Positions 1 to 5,027 of a stretch of 5,027 bases of DNA are shown in pieces (the stretch's first letter is position 1; each line of letters begins with the position of its first letter). The translations under genes and the position numbers were made by a program. The stretch lies in assembly GCA_902826505.1 (NCBI GenBank), contig CADEFG010000417.1, positions 1 to 5,027 on the forward strand, given 5' to 3'. Source of the DNA: an uncultured Acidobacteriota bacterium. GTDB taxonomy: Bacteria; Acidobacteriota; Blastocatellia; Pyrinomonadales; Pyrinomonadaceae. The notes under the pieces were generated by a model. It saw only the letters and a list, made by a program, of their open reading frames with translations, had not been told where the DNA came from and searched no databases.

Positions 1-180
1 GTTCGCGTCAAAAACACGGAAGCTCTATCACGGCTTTTGCGCGTGGGCTTAAAAAACGTGCCGAATGTCGCCTCGACCAAAACAACGATCGTTTTGCAGA
101 CGATCAAGGAAACAACGGCATTACCGATCGAAGAAGGTGTGGAAACGGAAGAAAAAACGCGCCCGGCGCGAAAGAAATGA
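1..180 (+). CDS. Lrp/AsnC-family transcriptional regulator, C-terminal end (5' partial)
   Basis: The frame is open from base 1 and ends at TGA 178-180, giving 59 residues. The visible part matches the end of the Lrp/AsnC effector-binding (RAM) domain: a helix with the pattern ALSRLLRVGLKNVPNV, then the strand region ASTKTTIVLQTIKETTALPI. This corresponds to the family's usual 'lpgV..t.T.ivl..vKett.lpl' ending. A charged tail of about 17 residues (EEGVETEEKTRPARKK) follows the fold and is probably disordered. Family members are dimeric or octameric DNA-binding proteins that sense amino acids or related metabolites and regulate amino-acid metabolism and export. The N-terminal HTH lies outside the window, so the DNA-binding half and the exact subfamily cannot be seen. 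The next gene starts 30 nt downstream on the same strand, consistent with co-transcription. Confidence 0.88.
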   Translation, partial: VRVKNTEALSRLLRVGLKNVPNVASTKTTIVLQTIKETTALPIEEGVETEEKTRPARKK

Positions 181-210
181 GATTGATTTCGGGCTGAATT
201 TTAAAAAGCT

Positions 211-594
211 ATGAAAACGGTAAAACATAATCCAAAAGGAATTTATCCGGCAACGCCCGATTATGCACACGCTTTAGAAGTGCGAAATCCGAGTCGTTTT
301 TTATACGTCAGCGGAACGATGGGGTTGGATGAAAAAGGCGTTCCGGGAAAGGATTTGGCGGAGCAGTTAAGGCTGATCTGGTCGAATCTCGAGGCAATTT
401 TGGAAAGCGCCGATATGTCGGTCGCGAATATTGTCAGAGTGACGAGTTATTTGCGGGACGCTTCATACGTTGAAGAAAATCAGAATGCGCGGGTTAAGGC
501 GCTCAAAGGAAATATCGTCCCGACAACGGCGATCGTCGTCGAGACCTTGGTCAGCGAATGGCTCGTCGAGATCGAGATCATCGCCGCCGATTAA
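211..594 (+). CDS. RidA (YjgF/YER057c/UK114) family protein lacking the catalytic arginine
   Basis: This 127-aa protein has the length and layout of a single-domain RidA protein: the LYVSG strand at 31-35, GxxGKD..EQ at 44-52, the helix RLIWSNLEAILESADMS at 54-70, VANIVRVTSYLRD at 71-83, ENQNARVKAL at 89-98, and the closing strand LVEIEIIAA at 118-126. Canonical RidA trimers hydrolyse reactive enamines/imines such as 2-aminoacrylate, made by PLP enzymes, using an arginine in a P-A-R-S/T motif (Arg105 in E. coli). Here the motif reads P104-T105-T106, so threonine sits at the Arg position. Classical 2-aminoacrylate deaminase activity is therefore doubtful, and the protein probably belongs to an Arg-less Rid subfamily. 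The ATG at 211 has only a weak purine run (AAAAAG) upstream, but no better start exists and the N-terminus aligns with the family. It lies 30 nt after the Lrp-type gene and 72 nt before the exporter. Family assignment is firm; the reaction is not. Confidence 0.92.
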   Translation: MKTVKHNPKGIYPATPDYAHALEVRNPSRFLYVSGTMGLDEKGVPGKDLAEQLRLIWSNLEAILESADMSVANIVRVTSYLRDASYVEENQNARVKALKGNIVPTTAIVVETLVSEWLVEIEIIAAD

Positions 595-653
595 TCAAGA
601 AACAGGGAAGACTTAAGCGCGTCGTCGGTGCGAAAAAAGGGAATTTTTAATTC

Positions 654-660
654 AAGGGGG
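654..660 (+). promoter_or_regulatory. Shine-Dalgarno setting the exporter start
   Basis: AAGGGGG lies six nucleotides upstream of ATG 667. The frame is also open to a GTG at 628, which would add 13 residues (RKKGIFNSRGFG-type), but that codon has no ribosome-binding site and the extension has no counterpart that I recall in YedA-like proteins. The ATG at 667 is therefore preferred. Confidence 0.75.
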
Positions 661-666
661 TTTGGA

Positions 667-1677
667 ATGAATACGGAAATCATAAAATTTAATACAAAAC
701 GAAATCTTATTATTTTAATCGCGGCGTTTGCGGCAATCTATATTCTCTGGGGGTCAACCTATCTCGCGATCAAATATGCGATCGAAACCCTGCCGCCGTT
801 TTTGATGGCTGGTTCGAGATTTGTCGTTGCGGGTTTGATATTGATGACCTGGGCGCGGTTTGCCAAAGACTACGAACGCCCGAAAGCGGTGCATTGGAAA
901 ACGAGTTTCGTGGTCGGAACGCTTCTGCTGTTGGGCGGAAACGGCGGCGTGGTTTTTGCGGAACATTATATTTCGTCGAGTCTTGCCGCGCTTCTGGTGG
1001 CGACCGAACCTTTTTGGATCGTGCTTTTAAGCTGGCTTTGGCTGAAAAAATCGCGCCCGAATTTAAAGACGATCCTCGGCATCGCGATCGGATTTTTCGG
1101 CGTCTGGCTGCTGATCAACGGGCAGACGACAAACAACGCGGCGAACATCGGTTCGATGCAGTTTTTCGGGACACTCGCCGTCATGGCGGCGGCTTTGTCG
1201 TGGGCGACCGGTTCGATCTACGGACTGCGCTCGCCGGTTCCGAAATCCTCGCTGCTGACTGCCGGAATGCAGATGTTTTCGGGCGGATTGGTTTTGCTGG
1301 TCTTTAGTTTAATAATGGGCGAATGGTCAACCTTCATTATCGCGGATGTTTCGGCAAATTCGTGGTTCGGCTTGGCTTATCTGATGATTTTCGGTTCGCT
1401 GATCGGTTTTACGGCTTACAGCTGGCTGCTCAAAAACGCGCAGCCGGAGATGGTCGCGACCTATGCTTACGTCAATCCGATCGTCGCGGTCTTTTTGGGC
1501 TGGCTGATCGCGGGCGAATCTTTTACGGGACAAATGCTGATCGGCGCGGGCGTGATCGTCGGTTCGGTCGTGCTGATAACTTCGCACGACGGCGACAAAA
1601 ACGAACCGGCAACGGACGAAATTCACGAATCGAATATTCCGGCAAAAACCGGCAAGGCTTTATCGGCTTCGGCTTAA
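667..1677 (+). CDS. yedA: YedA-like EamA/DMT-superfamily inner-membrane exporter
   Basis: The 336-aa protein has ten predicted membrane helices (about 13-32, 43-62, 79-97, 104-126, 134-151, 165-187, 196-217, 232-254, 262-282, 288-305), the usual two-EamA-repeat layout. It matches E. coli YedA as I remember it in several places: ILWGSTYLAIKYAIETLPP at 26-44, MAGSRF at 47-52, GN...AEH at 91-100, SWATGSIYG at 178-186, FGSLIGFTAYSWL at 242-254 and TYAYVNPIVAVFLG at 265-278. DMT proteins of this group export amino acids, drugs or other small metabolites by secondary transport; the substrate cannot be read from sequence. A hydrophilic tail of about 30 residues after helix 10 (acidic, then Ala/Ser/Lys-rich) appears longer than in E. 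coli YedA. It follows the RidA gene by 72 nt on the same strand and ends 20 nt before a strong terminator, so it is probably the last gene of the Lrp-RidA-exporter unit. The family is near certain; the symbol rests on remembered similarity. Confidence 0.9.
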   Translation: MNTEIIKFNTKRNLIILIAAFAAIYILWGSTYLAIKYAIETLPPFLMAGSRFVVAGLILMTWARFAKDYERPKAVHWKTSFVVGTLLLLGGNGGVVFAEHYISSSLAALLVATEPFWIVLLSWLWLKKSRPNLKTILGIAIGFFGVWLLINGQTTNNAANIGSMQFFGTLAVMAAALSWATGSIYGLRSPVPKSSLLTAGMQMFSGGLVLLVFSLIMGEWSTFIIADVSANSWFGLAYLMIFGSLIGFTAYSWLLKNAQPEMVATYAYVNPIVAVFLGWLIAGESFTGQMLIGAGVIVGSVVLITSHDGDKNEPATDEIHESNIPAKTGKALSASA

Positions 1678-1697
1678 TATTCAGGTTTAATTTTGAG

Positions 1698-1734
1698 AAA
1701 GATCGCGAGCTAACTTGGTTCGCGATCTTTTTTT
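1698..1734 (+). terminator. Intrinsic terminator after the exporter
   Basis: GATCGCGA at 1701-1708 pairs perfectly with TCGCGATC at 1720-1727. The stem extends outward through AAA/TTT (1698-1700 with 1728-1730) and inward by G-U and C-G pairs, leaving a loop of about seven nt. Seven T residues (1728-1734) follow on the + strand. On the - strand the hairpin is followed only by TTTCTC, so it would be weaker there. It could still serve as the end of the convergent regulator gene, whose stop is at 1849-1851. Confidence 0.93.
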
Positions 1735-1848
1735 ACTGAATTCTTAATTTGTGCAGTCGGAAAAGCAAAGCAGATCACCGGTTTCGGCAGTTCTTTTGCG
1801 TAGAGGATTTTTTAATTGCGGTTTTTGCCGAGCAATATTTTGATTGGA

Positions 1849-4050
1849 TTATTGAAAATTTTTTATCATCGCGACACCGTCGCCGAAATGCCCGCGAGCC
1901 GCGATCAGGCGTTTGCCGTCGCGTGAAAAAATATAATTTGAGATAAATTCGGATTTGAAATCGGTGAGCGGCGTCGGTTCTCCGCCCGCCAGATCCTGTT
2001 TCCAAAGATTCGTGATCGATTTTTCGGTTTTGCGGAAAGTGACGGCTTTTCCGTCCGCCGTCCAACGCGCCGCCCGGTAATACCACCAGAACGGGATCAC
2101 CGGAAAAGTTTTCAGAGGTTTTCCGCCACCGTCGCCGGAGATTATTGCGAGCGTGGCGTTTTCGGTGATTTTATCGGCTGGCAGAATGGCGGAAATTTGT
2201 GTTCCGTCGGGCGAGAAAGCCGGTACGAGCGCCTTGTAATCGGTGAGCTGAACCGCTTCGCCGCCCGCGCCCGGCATTTTCCAAAGCGTTTCGCCCGCAT
2301 TATAAATGATCCAATTCCCGTCGGGCGAAATTTCGGGCGCGTCGTCAAAGCTGTCTCCGAATGTCAGTTGGCGAACGCTTAGATCGGAAAGCTCCATCCG
2401 AAACAGGTGCGCGCCGCCGCTGCGGTTTGACGAGAAAACAAGAAAACTTCCGTCAGGCGCGGCGCTAATGCCGAACTCGGTAAAGTCGTCCGTGGTTAAA
2501 GGTTCCGTTTTGCCCGCACCTGTTTTCCACAAATCGGTTGTCTCGCCCGACCGCGCGATATAAATGATGCTTCCGTCCGGCAGCGACGCAATGCCGCGTT
2601 CGCCGTCTTTGGTGCCGAAAGTAATTTGCTCGGCGTTGTTATTTGAGGCAATATCGGTCGTCCATAATTGAAACGATCTTTCCCACAGATCGGCAACCAT
2701 CGTGGTGCCGTCAGCAGTGATTCCGAGACCGTAATTGCCGAAGTTATTCAACTCGTTGGTGAGGCGTTTTGATTCGCCCTGCGGATAGGAAACAAAATAG
2801 ATATGAACGCCGATGCGCGGCAGATTGCCGAGAAAAACTACGCCGCTGCCGTCGGGCATCCAATTCATTTTGCCGACGCCGAGCCATGCCTCGCGGGAAA
2901 GTTTTTTGACTTCGCCGGTCGCAATTTCCAGTATGAAAATATGCATCGGCGGCTGATTTTTCGTTTGTTCCGAATCGTTTTTCTCGGTTGCGCCGAAAGC
3001 TATCAAGCGTCCGTCGGGCGACCACGCCGGACATAAATCGATATGCAATTTATCATTGGGACGCGTCAAAATTTCTTGCTCACTACTTCCGTCCAAAGTG
3101 GCAATTATCAGGCTTCTTTGTTTTTCTTCCGGTTCGTTGCGAAAAAAAGCGACGCGCTCGCCGTCGGGCGCAAGTCCGAACATATAATTGACATCGTCGA
3201 GAATTTTCGACGGCTGTCCGCCGAAGATCGAAATGCGATTTAAGACGCCTTGCGCGGCGTTTCTTTTATGTTCGATGTAATAAATAAACGCGCCGTCGGG
3301 CGAAAATGCGGTCGTTCCGAAAAAGCTTTCGCGCGGCTCTAACAATCTTACTTCACGATTTGTCTCGATTTGCCGGATATATAAAGTGCCTTCGCCGGAA
3401 GTGTAATTTTGGGCGTAGGCAATAAATTTTCCGTCCGGCGAGATCGTTGAGGCAATCATCTTGTCCGAGTTTGTCAGACGCGTAAAGCGCGGCGCGAATT
3501 TTTGGGCAGACGTTTTATTTTCGCGGCTGAAATAAACAATTCCGCCAAGCGCCGCGCCAGCGGCAAAAAGTAAAGCGATCGAAAAAAATACTGTGCTTTT
3601 TTTGAGATTTAAGTTTTGGCTTCCGGTTTGGAATTTGGAATTTGGAATTTGGAACGTGTCGATTTCTTCTTCAACCGAAATTCGCGTGACGGTTTGTTCG
3701 CCGACGAGAATTTTGGTCTGGTCGTCAAACGTCTTTCTGACATCTGCCGCAAAGCGATAGCCGCGTTTCGGAATGGTTTCGATAAACTTTCCGTTTTTGC
3801 CGCCGAGCGTTTTGCGAAGCTGAAAAACCGTGTGCGAAAGATTGGCTTCTTCGACAAATTGGTTTTCCCAAACGCGCGCCAGCAAATCTTCTTTGGACAC
3901 GACGCGCCCGTGATTTTCCAATAAGACGAGAAGCAGCTCGACGGCTTTCGGCTGAAGCGAAATTACAACTTCACCGCGCCGCAGAACGCGTTCTACGGTT
4001 TCGATCCGATAATCATCGAATTCGTAAAACCTTTCTTTTTGCTCGTCCAT
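1849..4050 (-). CDS. Transmembrane winged-helix regulator with PD40/TolB-like beta-propeller (CadC/ToxR-like architecture)
   Basis: The protein has 733 aa from the ATG at 4050-4048. Residues about 8-104 form an OmpR/PhoB-type winged helix (Trans_reg_C): LQPKAVELLLVLLENHGRVVSKEDLL at 32-57, the recognition-helix region EANLSHTVFQLRKTLG at 68-83, and the wing IETIPKRGYRF at 90-100. A polar linker (105-151) leads to one hydrophobic helix at about 153-174, preceded by KK, which suggests N-in topology. The rest (about 186-733) contains twelve D-G strand motifs of the SPDG type, with DG at 206, 252, 296, 346, 400, 447, 492, 533, 577, 615, 666 and 711, spaced 38-54 residues apart; these are PD40/TolB-like propeller blades. 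By analogy with CadC it would bind DNA in the cytoplasm and sense something in the periplasm; ligand and targets are unknown. The frame is open to a TTG at 4143, but that stretch is the promoter, so the shorter start is chosen. No strong Shine-Dalgarno precedes the ATG. Confidence 0.93.
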   Translation of the reverse strand: MDEQKERFYEFDDYRIETVERVLRRGEVVISLQPKAVELLLVLLENHGRVVSKEDLLARVWENQFVEEANLSHTVFQLRKTLGGKNGKFIETIPKRGYRFAADVRKTFDDQTKILVGEQTVTRISVEEEIDTFQIPNSKFQTGSQNLNLKKSTVFFSIALLFAAGAALGGIVYFSRENKTSAQKFAPRFTRLTNSDKMIASTISPDGKFIAYAQNYTSGEGTLYIRQIETNREVRLLEPRESFFGTTAFSPDGAFIYYIEHKRNAAQGVLNRISIFGGQPSKILDDVNYMFGLAPDGERVAFFRNEPEEKQRSLIIATLDGSSEQEILTRPNDKLHIDLCPAWSPDGRLIAFGATEKNDSEQTKNQPPMHIFILEIATGEVKKLSREAWLGVGKMNWMPDGSGVVFLGNLPRIGVHIYFVSYPQGESKRLTNELNNFGNYGLGITADGTTMVADLWERSFQLWTTDIASNNNAEQITFGTKDGERGIASLPDGSIIYIARSGETTDLWKTGAGKTEPLTTDDFTEFGISAAPDGSFLVFSSNRSGGAHLFRMELSDLSVRQLTFGDSFDDAPEISPDGNWIIYNAGETLWKMPGAGGEAVQLTDYKALVPAFSPDGTQISAILPADKITENATLAIISGDGGGKPLKTFPVIPFWWYYRAARWTADGKAVTFRKTEKSITNLWKQDLAGGEPTPLTDFKSEFISNYIFSRDGKRLIAARGHFGDGVAMIKNFQ
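3627..3654 (-). repeat. Perfect 7-bp tandem repeat (4 units) inside the regulator linker
   Basis: TTTGGAA is repeated four times without error on the + strand (TTCCAAA on the coding strand). Three 7-bp units equal 21 bp, so the array stays in frame and encodes F-Q-I-P-N-S-K-F-Q at residues 133-141, within the linker between the winged helix and the membrane helix. It resembles the heptanucleotide short tandem repeats known from cyanobacteria in unit length; common origin is not shown. Confidence 0.9.
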
Positions 4051-4061
4051 ATCGGAAAAAT

Positions 4062-4083
4062 AAAAAATCAAGAAAAAATCAAG
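4062..4083 (-). repeat. Tandem 11-bp direct repeat in the regulator 5' leader
   Basis: AAAAAATCAAG occurs twice back to back on the + strand (4062-4072 and 4073-4083); the leader strand reads CTTGATTTTTT twice. It lies between the predicted transcription start (about 4108) and the ATG at 4050. An inverted core copy, TGATTTTTT at 4131-4139, abuts and overlaps the -35 box. The 11-bp period is one helical turn, the geometry of PhoB/OmpR-type tandem sites. A role as an operator is an inference; an A/T-rich chance duplication is possible. Confidence 0.6.
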
Positions 4084-4114
4084 ATTTTCCAAAGGACTTT
4101 TCGGAGACACGGCA

Positions 4115-4143
4115 ATTATAAAGGTCAGTGTGATTTTTTTCAA
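4115..4143 (-). promoter_or_regulatory. Near-consensus sigma-70-type promoter of the transmembrane regulator
   Basis: On the - strand TTGAAA (4143-4138) is followed by exactly 17 nt and TATAAT (4120-4115): a perfect -10, a -35 one base off consensus, and optimal spacing. The predicted start near 4108 gives a leader of about 58 nt before ATG 4050. The -35 TTG coincides with the TTG that would open an N-terminally extended reading frame, showing the extension is non-coding. Confidence 0.85.
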
Positions 4144-4177
4144 TTATTTATTTTAGCGGCGGCGCGGGAGCGAAATT

Positions 4178-4459
4178 TTGAAGATCCGAAGAAAGATGGA
4201 AATCGAAATCCGCCACGAAAAAGTTTGGTTTGTCGAAACCGGCAAGCAAACGCTCTTTTCTTCGTGTGCGGAATGCGGCGGGCAAATGCTGACGGTTGAC
4301 GAAGCCGCGCAAAATACGGCTCGCGGCGCACGAATGATTTTTCAAATGATCGAAGCCGGACAAATACATTTCCGGGAAACATCAAACGGTTCGCTTCTGG
4401 TGTGCGTCAGGTCGCTTTCTGAGAACGAAAAAAACATCAAAGGAGAAATCGAAAAATGA
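4178..4459 (+). CDS. Small CxxC protein with excisionase/MerR-like HTH segment, function unknown
   Basis: Ninety-three residues from the TTG at 4178, which has GGGAG seven nt upstream (4166-4170). The alternative is the in-frame ATG at 4196 (87 aa), which has only a poorly spaced GAAGA. The N-terminal part (KMEIEIRHEKVWFVE) looks like a beta strand pair. C30-A-E-C33 is a possible half metal site, with no second CxxC pair visible. Residues 37-80 (LTVDEAAQ ... MIFQMIEAGQIHF ... GSLLVCVRSL) follow the pattern of small HTH proteins of the excisionase/helix-turn-helix-17 kind: 'eAA...vs.r.iyr.ie.G.l.f'. I recall similar uncharacterised proteins of about 90 aa in Acidobacteriota but cannot name a function. 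Its stop TGA overlaps the start of the next ORF (ATGA), indicating translational coupling. It is divergent from the transmembrane regulator, with a gap of about 128 nt between the two starts. It could be a small DNA-binding regulator of the operon or an unrelated adaptor. Confidence 0.75.
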   Translation: MKIRRKMEIEIRHEKVWFVETGKQTLFSSCAECGGQMLTVDEAAQNTARGARMIFQMIEAGQIHFRETSNGSLLVCVRSLSENEKNIKGEIEK

Positions 4460-4578
4460 AACGAAAATTCAGCCGGATAAATTGGCTTTTATGGTTTGTG
4501 CCTTCGCTCGCGGCAGTCAGCGTTTCGGCACGATTTGAAGCGACTTCGGAACACGGGAGAAATATATGTTCAGATTAA
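4456..4578 (+). CDS. 40-aa signal-peptide-bearing miniprotein or leader ORF
   Basis: The ATG at 4456 overlaps the upstream stop as ATGA and is preceded by AGGAG at 4441-4445, ten nt away, one of the best ribosome-binding sites in the window. The product starts with K/R-rich MKRKFSR, a hydrophobic core WLLWFVPSLAAVSV, and a VSA cleavage site (about residue 25/26), a complete Sec signal-peptide pattern. Only about 15 mature residues remain (RFEATSEHGRNICSD), with one Cys. The stop TAA at 4576-4578 lies 13 nt into the next gene. It may be a secreted peptide, a leader that couples translation of the downstream gene, or the remnant of a longer secreted protein cut short by a frameshift. I do not recognise a family. 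Confidence 0.6.
   Translation: MKRKFSRINWLLWFVPSLAAVSVSARFEATSEHGRNICSD
4555..4559 (+). promoter_or_regulatory. Shine-Dalgarno of the secreted protein
   Basis: GGGAG six nt upstream of ATG 4566, located inside the 40-aa ORF. It supports this ATG as the start of the following gene and means that ribosomes translating the small ORF pass over the site. Confidence 0.75.
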
Positions 4579-5027
4579 AAATCAGATCCACGAATTTTAT
4601 AGTCACGACGGTGTTACTGCTGATCGCGTGCGGCGCGGCGGCGGCGCAAACGACCGAATTTACATATCAAGGCAGATTAACGGACGGCGCAGCGGCGGCA
4701 AACGGCAACTACGATTTCGCGTTTCGCCTTTATCCGGTTGAAACGGGCGGTTCGGAAATTGGTGCGACGCTGATCCGAACCGCCGTTCCGGTGGCGAACG
4801 GTGTTTTTACCGTCCGGCTCGATTTCGGCGCGCAGTTTACTGGCGCGGGTCGCTGGCTGGAAGTTTTGGTCAAACAATCGCTGGCGCCGATTTTTACGAC
4901 CCTCGCGCCGCGCCAGCCGATCACGTCCGCGCCCTACGGCATTCGCAGTCTGCAAGCGACCAATGCGGATAATGCGACAACCGCGACAACCGCGACAACC
5001 GCCGGGGCAACCTCTATCGCGAGGCCG
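4566..5027 (+). CDS. Secreted TYQGRL-type protein with Ala-Thr repeat, N-terminal part (3' partial)
   Basis: An open frame of 154 codons runs to the window edge with no stop. Residues 1-27 are a signal peptide: MFRLKIR, the core FIVTTVLLLIA, then CGAAAA before Q28. Signal peptidase I cleavage near A27/Q28 looks likely, though L19-I20-A21-C22 also fits a lipobox. The mature part starts EFTYQGRLTDG (31-41), then YDFAFRLYPVETGGSEIG (49-66), GVFTVRLDFG (79-88), RWLEVLVK (96-103) and LAPRQPITSAPYGIRSL (113-129). I recall this beta-rich N-terminal module from large secreted proteins of Acidobacteriota, Planctomycetota and Verrucomicrobiota, often followed by Ala/Thr/Asn-rich triplets and sometimes tail-fibre-like or collagen-like C-termini. 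Here A-x-x triplets begin at residue 131. Its role is unknown; a surface or extracellular structural function is the best guess. The start overlaps the 40-aa ORF by 13 nt and has its own GGGAG. Confidence 0.85.
   Translation, partial: MFRLKIRSTNFIVTTVLLLIACGAAAAQTTEFTYQGRLTDGAAAANGNYDFAFRLYPVETGGSEIGATLIRTAVPVANGVFTVRLDFGAQFTGAGRWLEVLVKQSLAPIFTTLAPRQPITSAPYGIRSLQATNADNATTATTATTAGATSIARP
4956..5000 (+). repeat. 9-bp repeat encoding Ala-x-x triplets
   Basis: Five 9-bp units encode A-T-N, A-D-N, then A-T-T three times; the last three are identical at DNA level (GCGACAACC, 4974-5000). A degenerate A-G-A-T unit follows. The run lies right after the TYQGRL module and probably continues beyond the window or leads into a fibrous or low-complexity region. 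Confidence 0.85.

Noticed and set aside
628..666. GTG 628 as the exporter start
   Set aside because: No ribosome-binding site, and the extension is unlike the family; AAGGGGG supports ATG 667.
894..1307. 137-codon + strand ORF inside the exporter gene
   Set aside because: Out-of-frame shadow; Arg/Asp-rich with no domain pattern, while the overlapping frame encodes ten coherent membrane helices.
1801..1848. Dedicated terminator for the - strand regulator
   Set aside because: Only a 3-bp CGG/CCG stem near an A/T run is present; too weak to call. The hairpin at 1698-1730 may act in this direction instead.
1749..1946. 65-codon + strand ORF after the terminator
   Set aside because: Half of it is antisense to the regulator's 3' end, its composition is Arg/Phe-rich shadow-like, and it has no ribosome-binding site or recognisable pattern.
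2200..3440. Recurrent CCGTC(G/C)GGCG-type 10-mers across the - strand gene, looking like a dispersed repeat
   Set aside because: Each copy encodes the S-P-D-G motif of a propeller blade; the recurrence is explained by protein repeat structure.
4094..4154. + strand promoter for the divergent operon (TATAAA at 4117 or TATTTT at 4149)
   Set aside because: Neither has an acceptable -35 at 16-18 nt (GGACTT, CAGTGT); A/T richness alone explains the -10-like strings.
4677..4955. Long - strand ORFs opposite the secreted protein
   Set aside because: Arg-rich shadow translations of GC-rich coding DNA; the + frame has signal peptide, Shine-Dalgarno and family-like motifs.

Overview
The window looks like a chromosomal segment from a free-living bacterium, most likely an Acidobacteriota member (Blastocatellia/Pyrinomonas-like). 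This rests on gene content: a winged-helix regulator fused through one membrane helix to a long SPDG-type beta-propeller, and a secreted protein opening with a TYQGRL motif followed by alanine/threonine triplets. Both types are, as I recall, abundant in that phylum. No marker gene is present, so the assignment is an inference. I see no RNA genes, insertion sequences, CRISPR array or phage genes.

Region 1 (1-1734, + strand) holds three co-directional genes: the C-terminal end of an Lrp/AsnC regulator, a RidA-family protein with a non-canonical active site, and a YedA-like EamA/DMT exporter. It closes with a strong intrinsic terminator. An amino-acid-responsive regulator, an enamine/imine-type protein and a small-metabolite exporter suggest a module for handling an amino acid or a reactive intermediate; the substrate is unknown.

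Region 2 (1735-4143, - strand) is mostly one large gene for a CadC/ToxR-like transmembrane regulator: cytoplasmic winged helix, one TM helix, and a 12-motif PD40/TolB-like propeller predicted to be periplasmic. A near-consensus sigma-70-type promoter lies upstream (TTGAAA, 17 nt, TATAAT) and fixes the start at the ATG at 4050. A tandem 11-bp direct repeat sits in the leader. A perfect 7-bp tandem repeat is embedded in the coding region of the linker. The 1735-1848 gap holds no gene or clear terminator of its own.

Region 3 (4178-5027, + strand, divergent from region 2) is a tightly packed, translationally overlapping set: a small CxxC/HTH-like protein of unknown function, a 40-aa signal-peptide miniprotein overlapping it by ATGA, and the 5' part of a secreted protein whose start lies inside the miniprotein. 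The divergent layout makes it plausible, but unproven, that the transmembrane regulator controls this secreted-protein operon.
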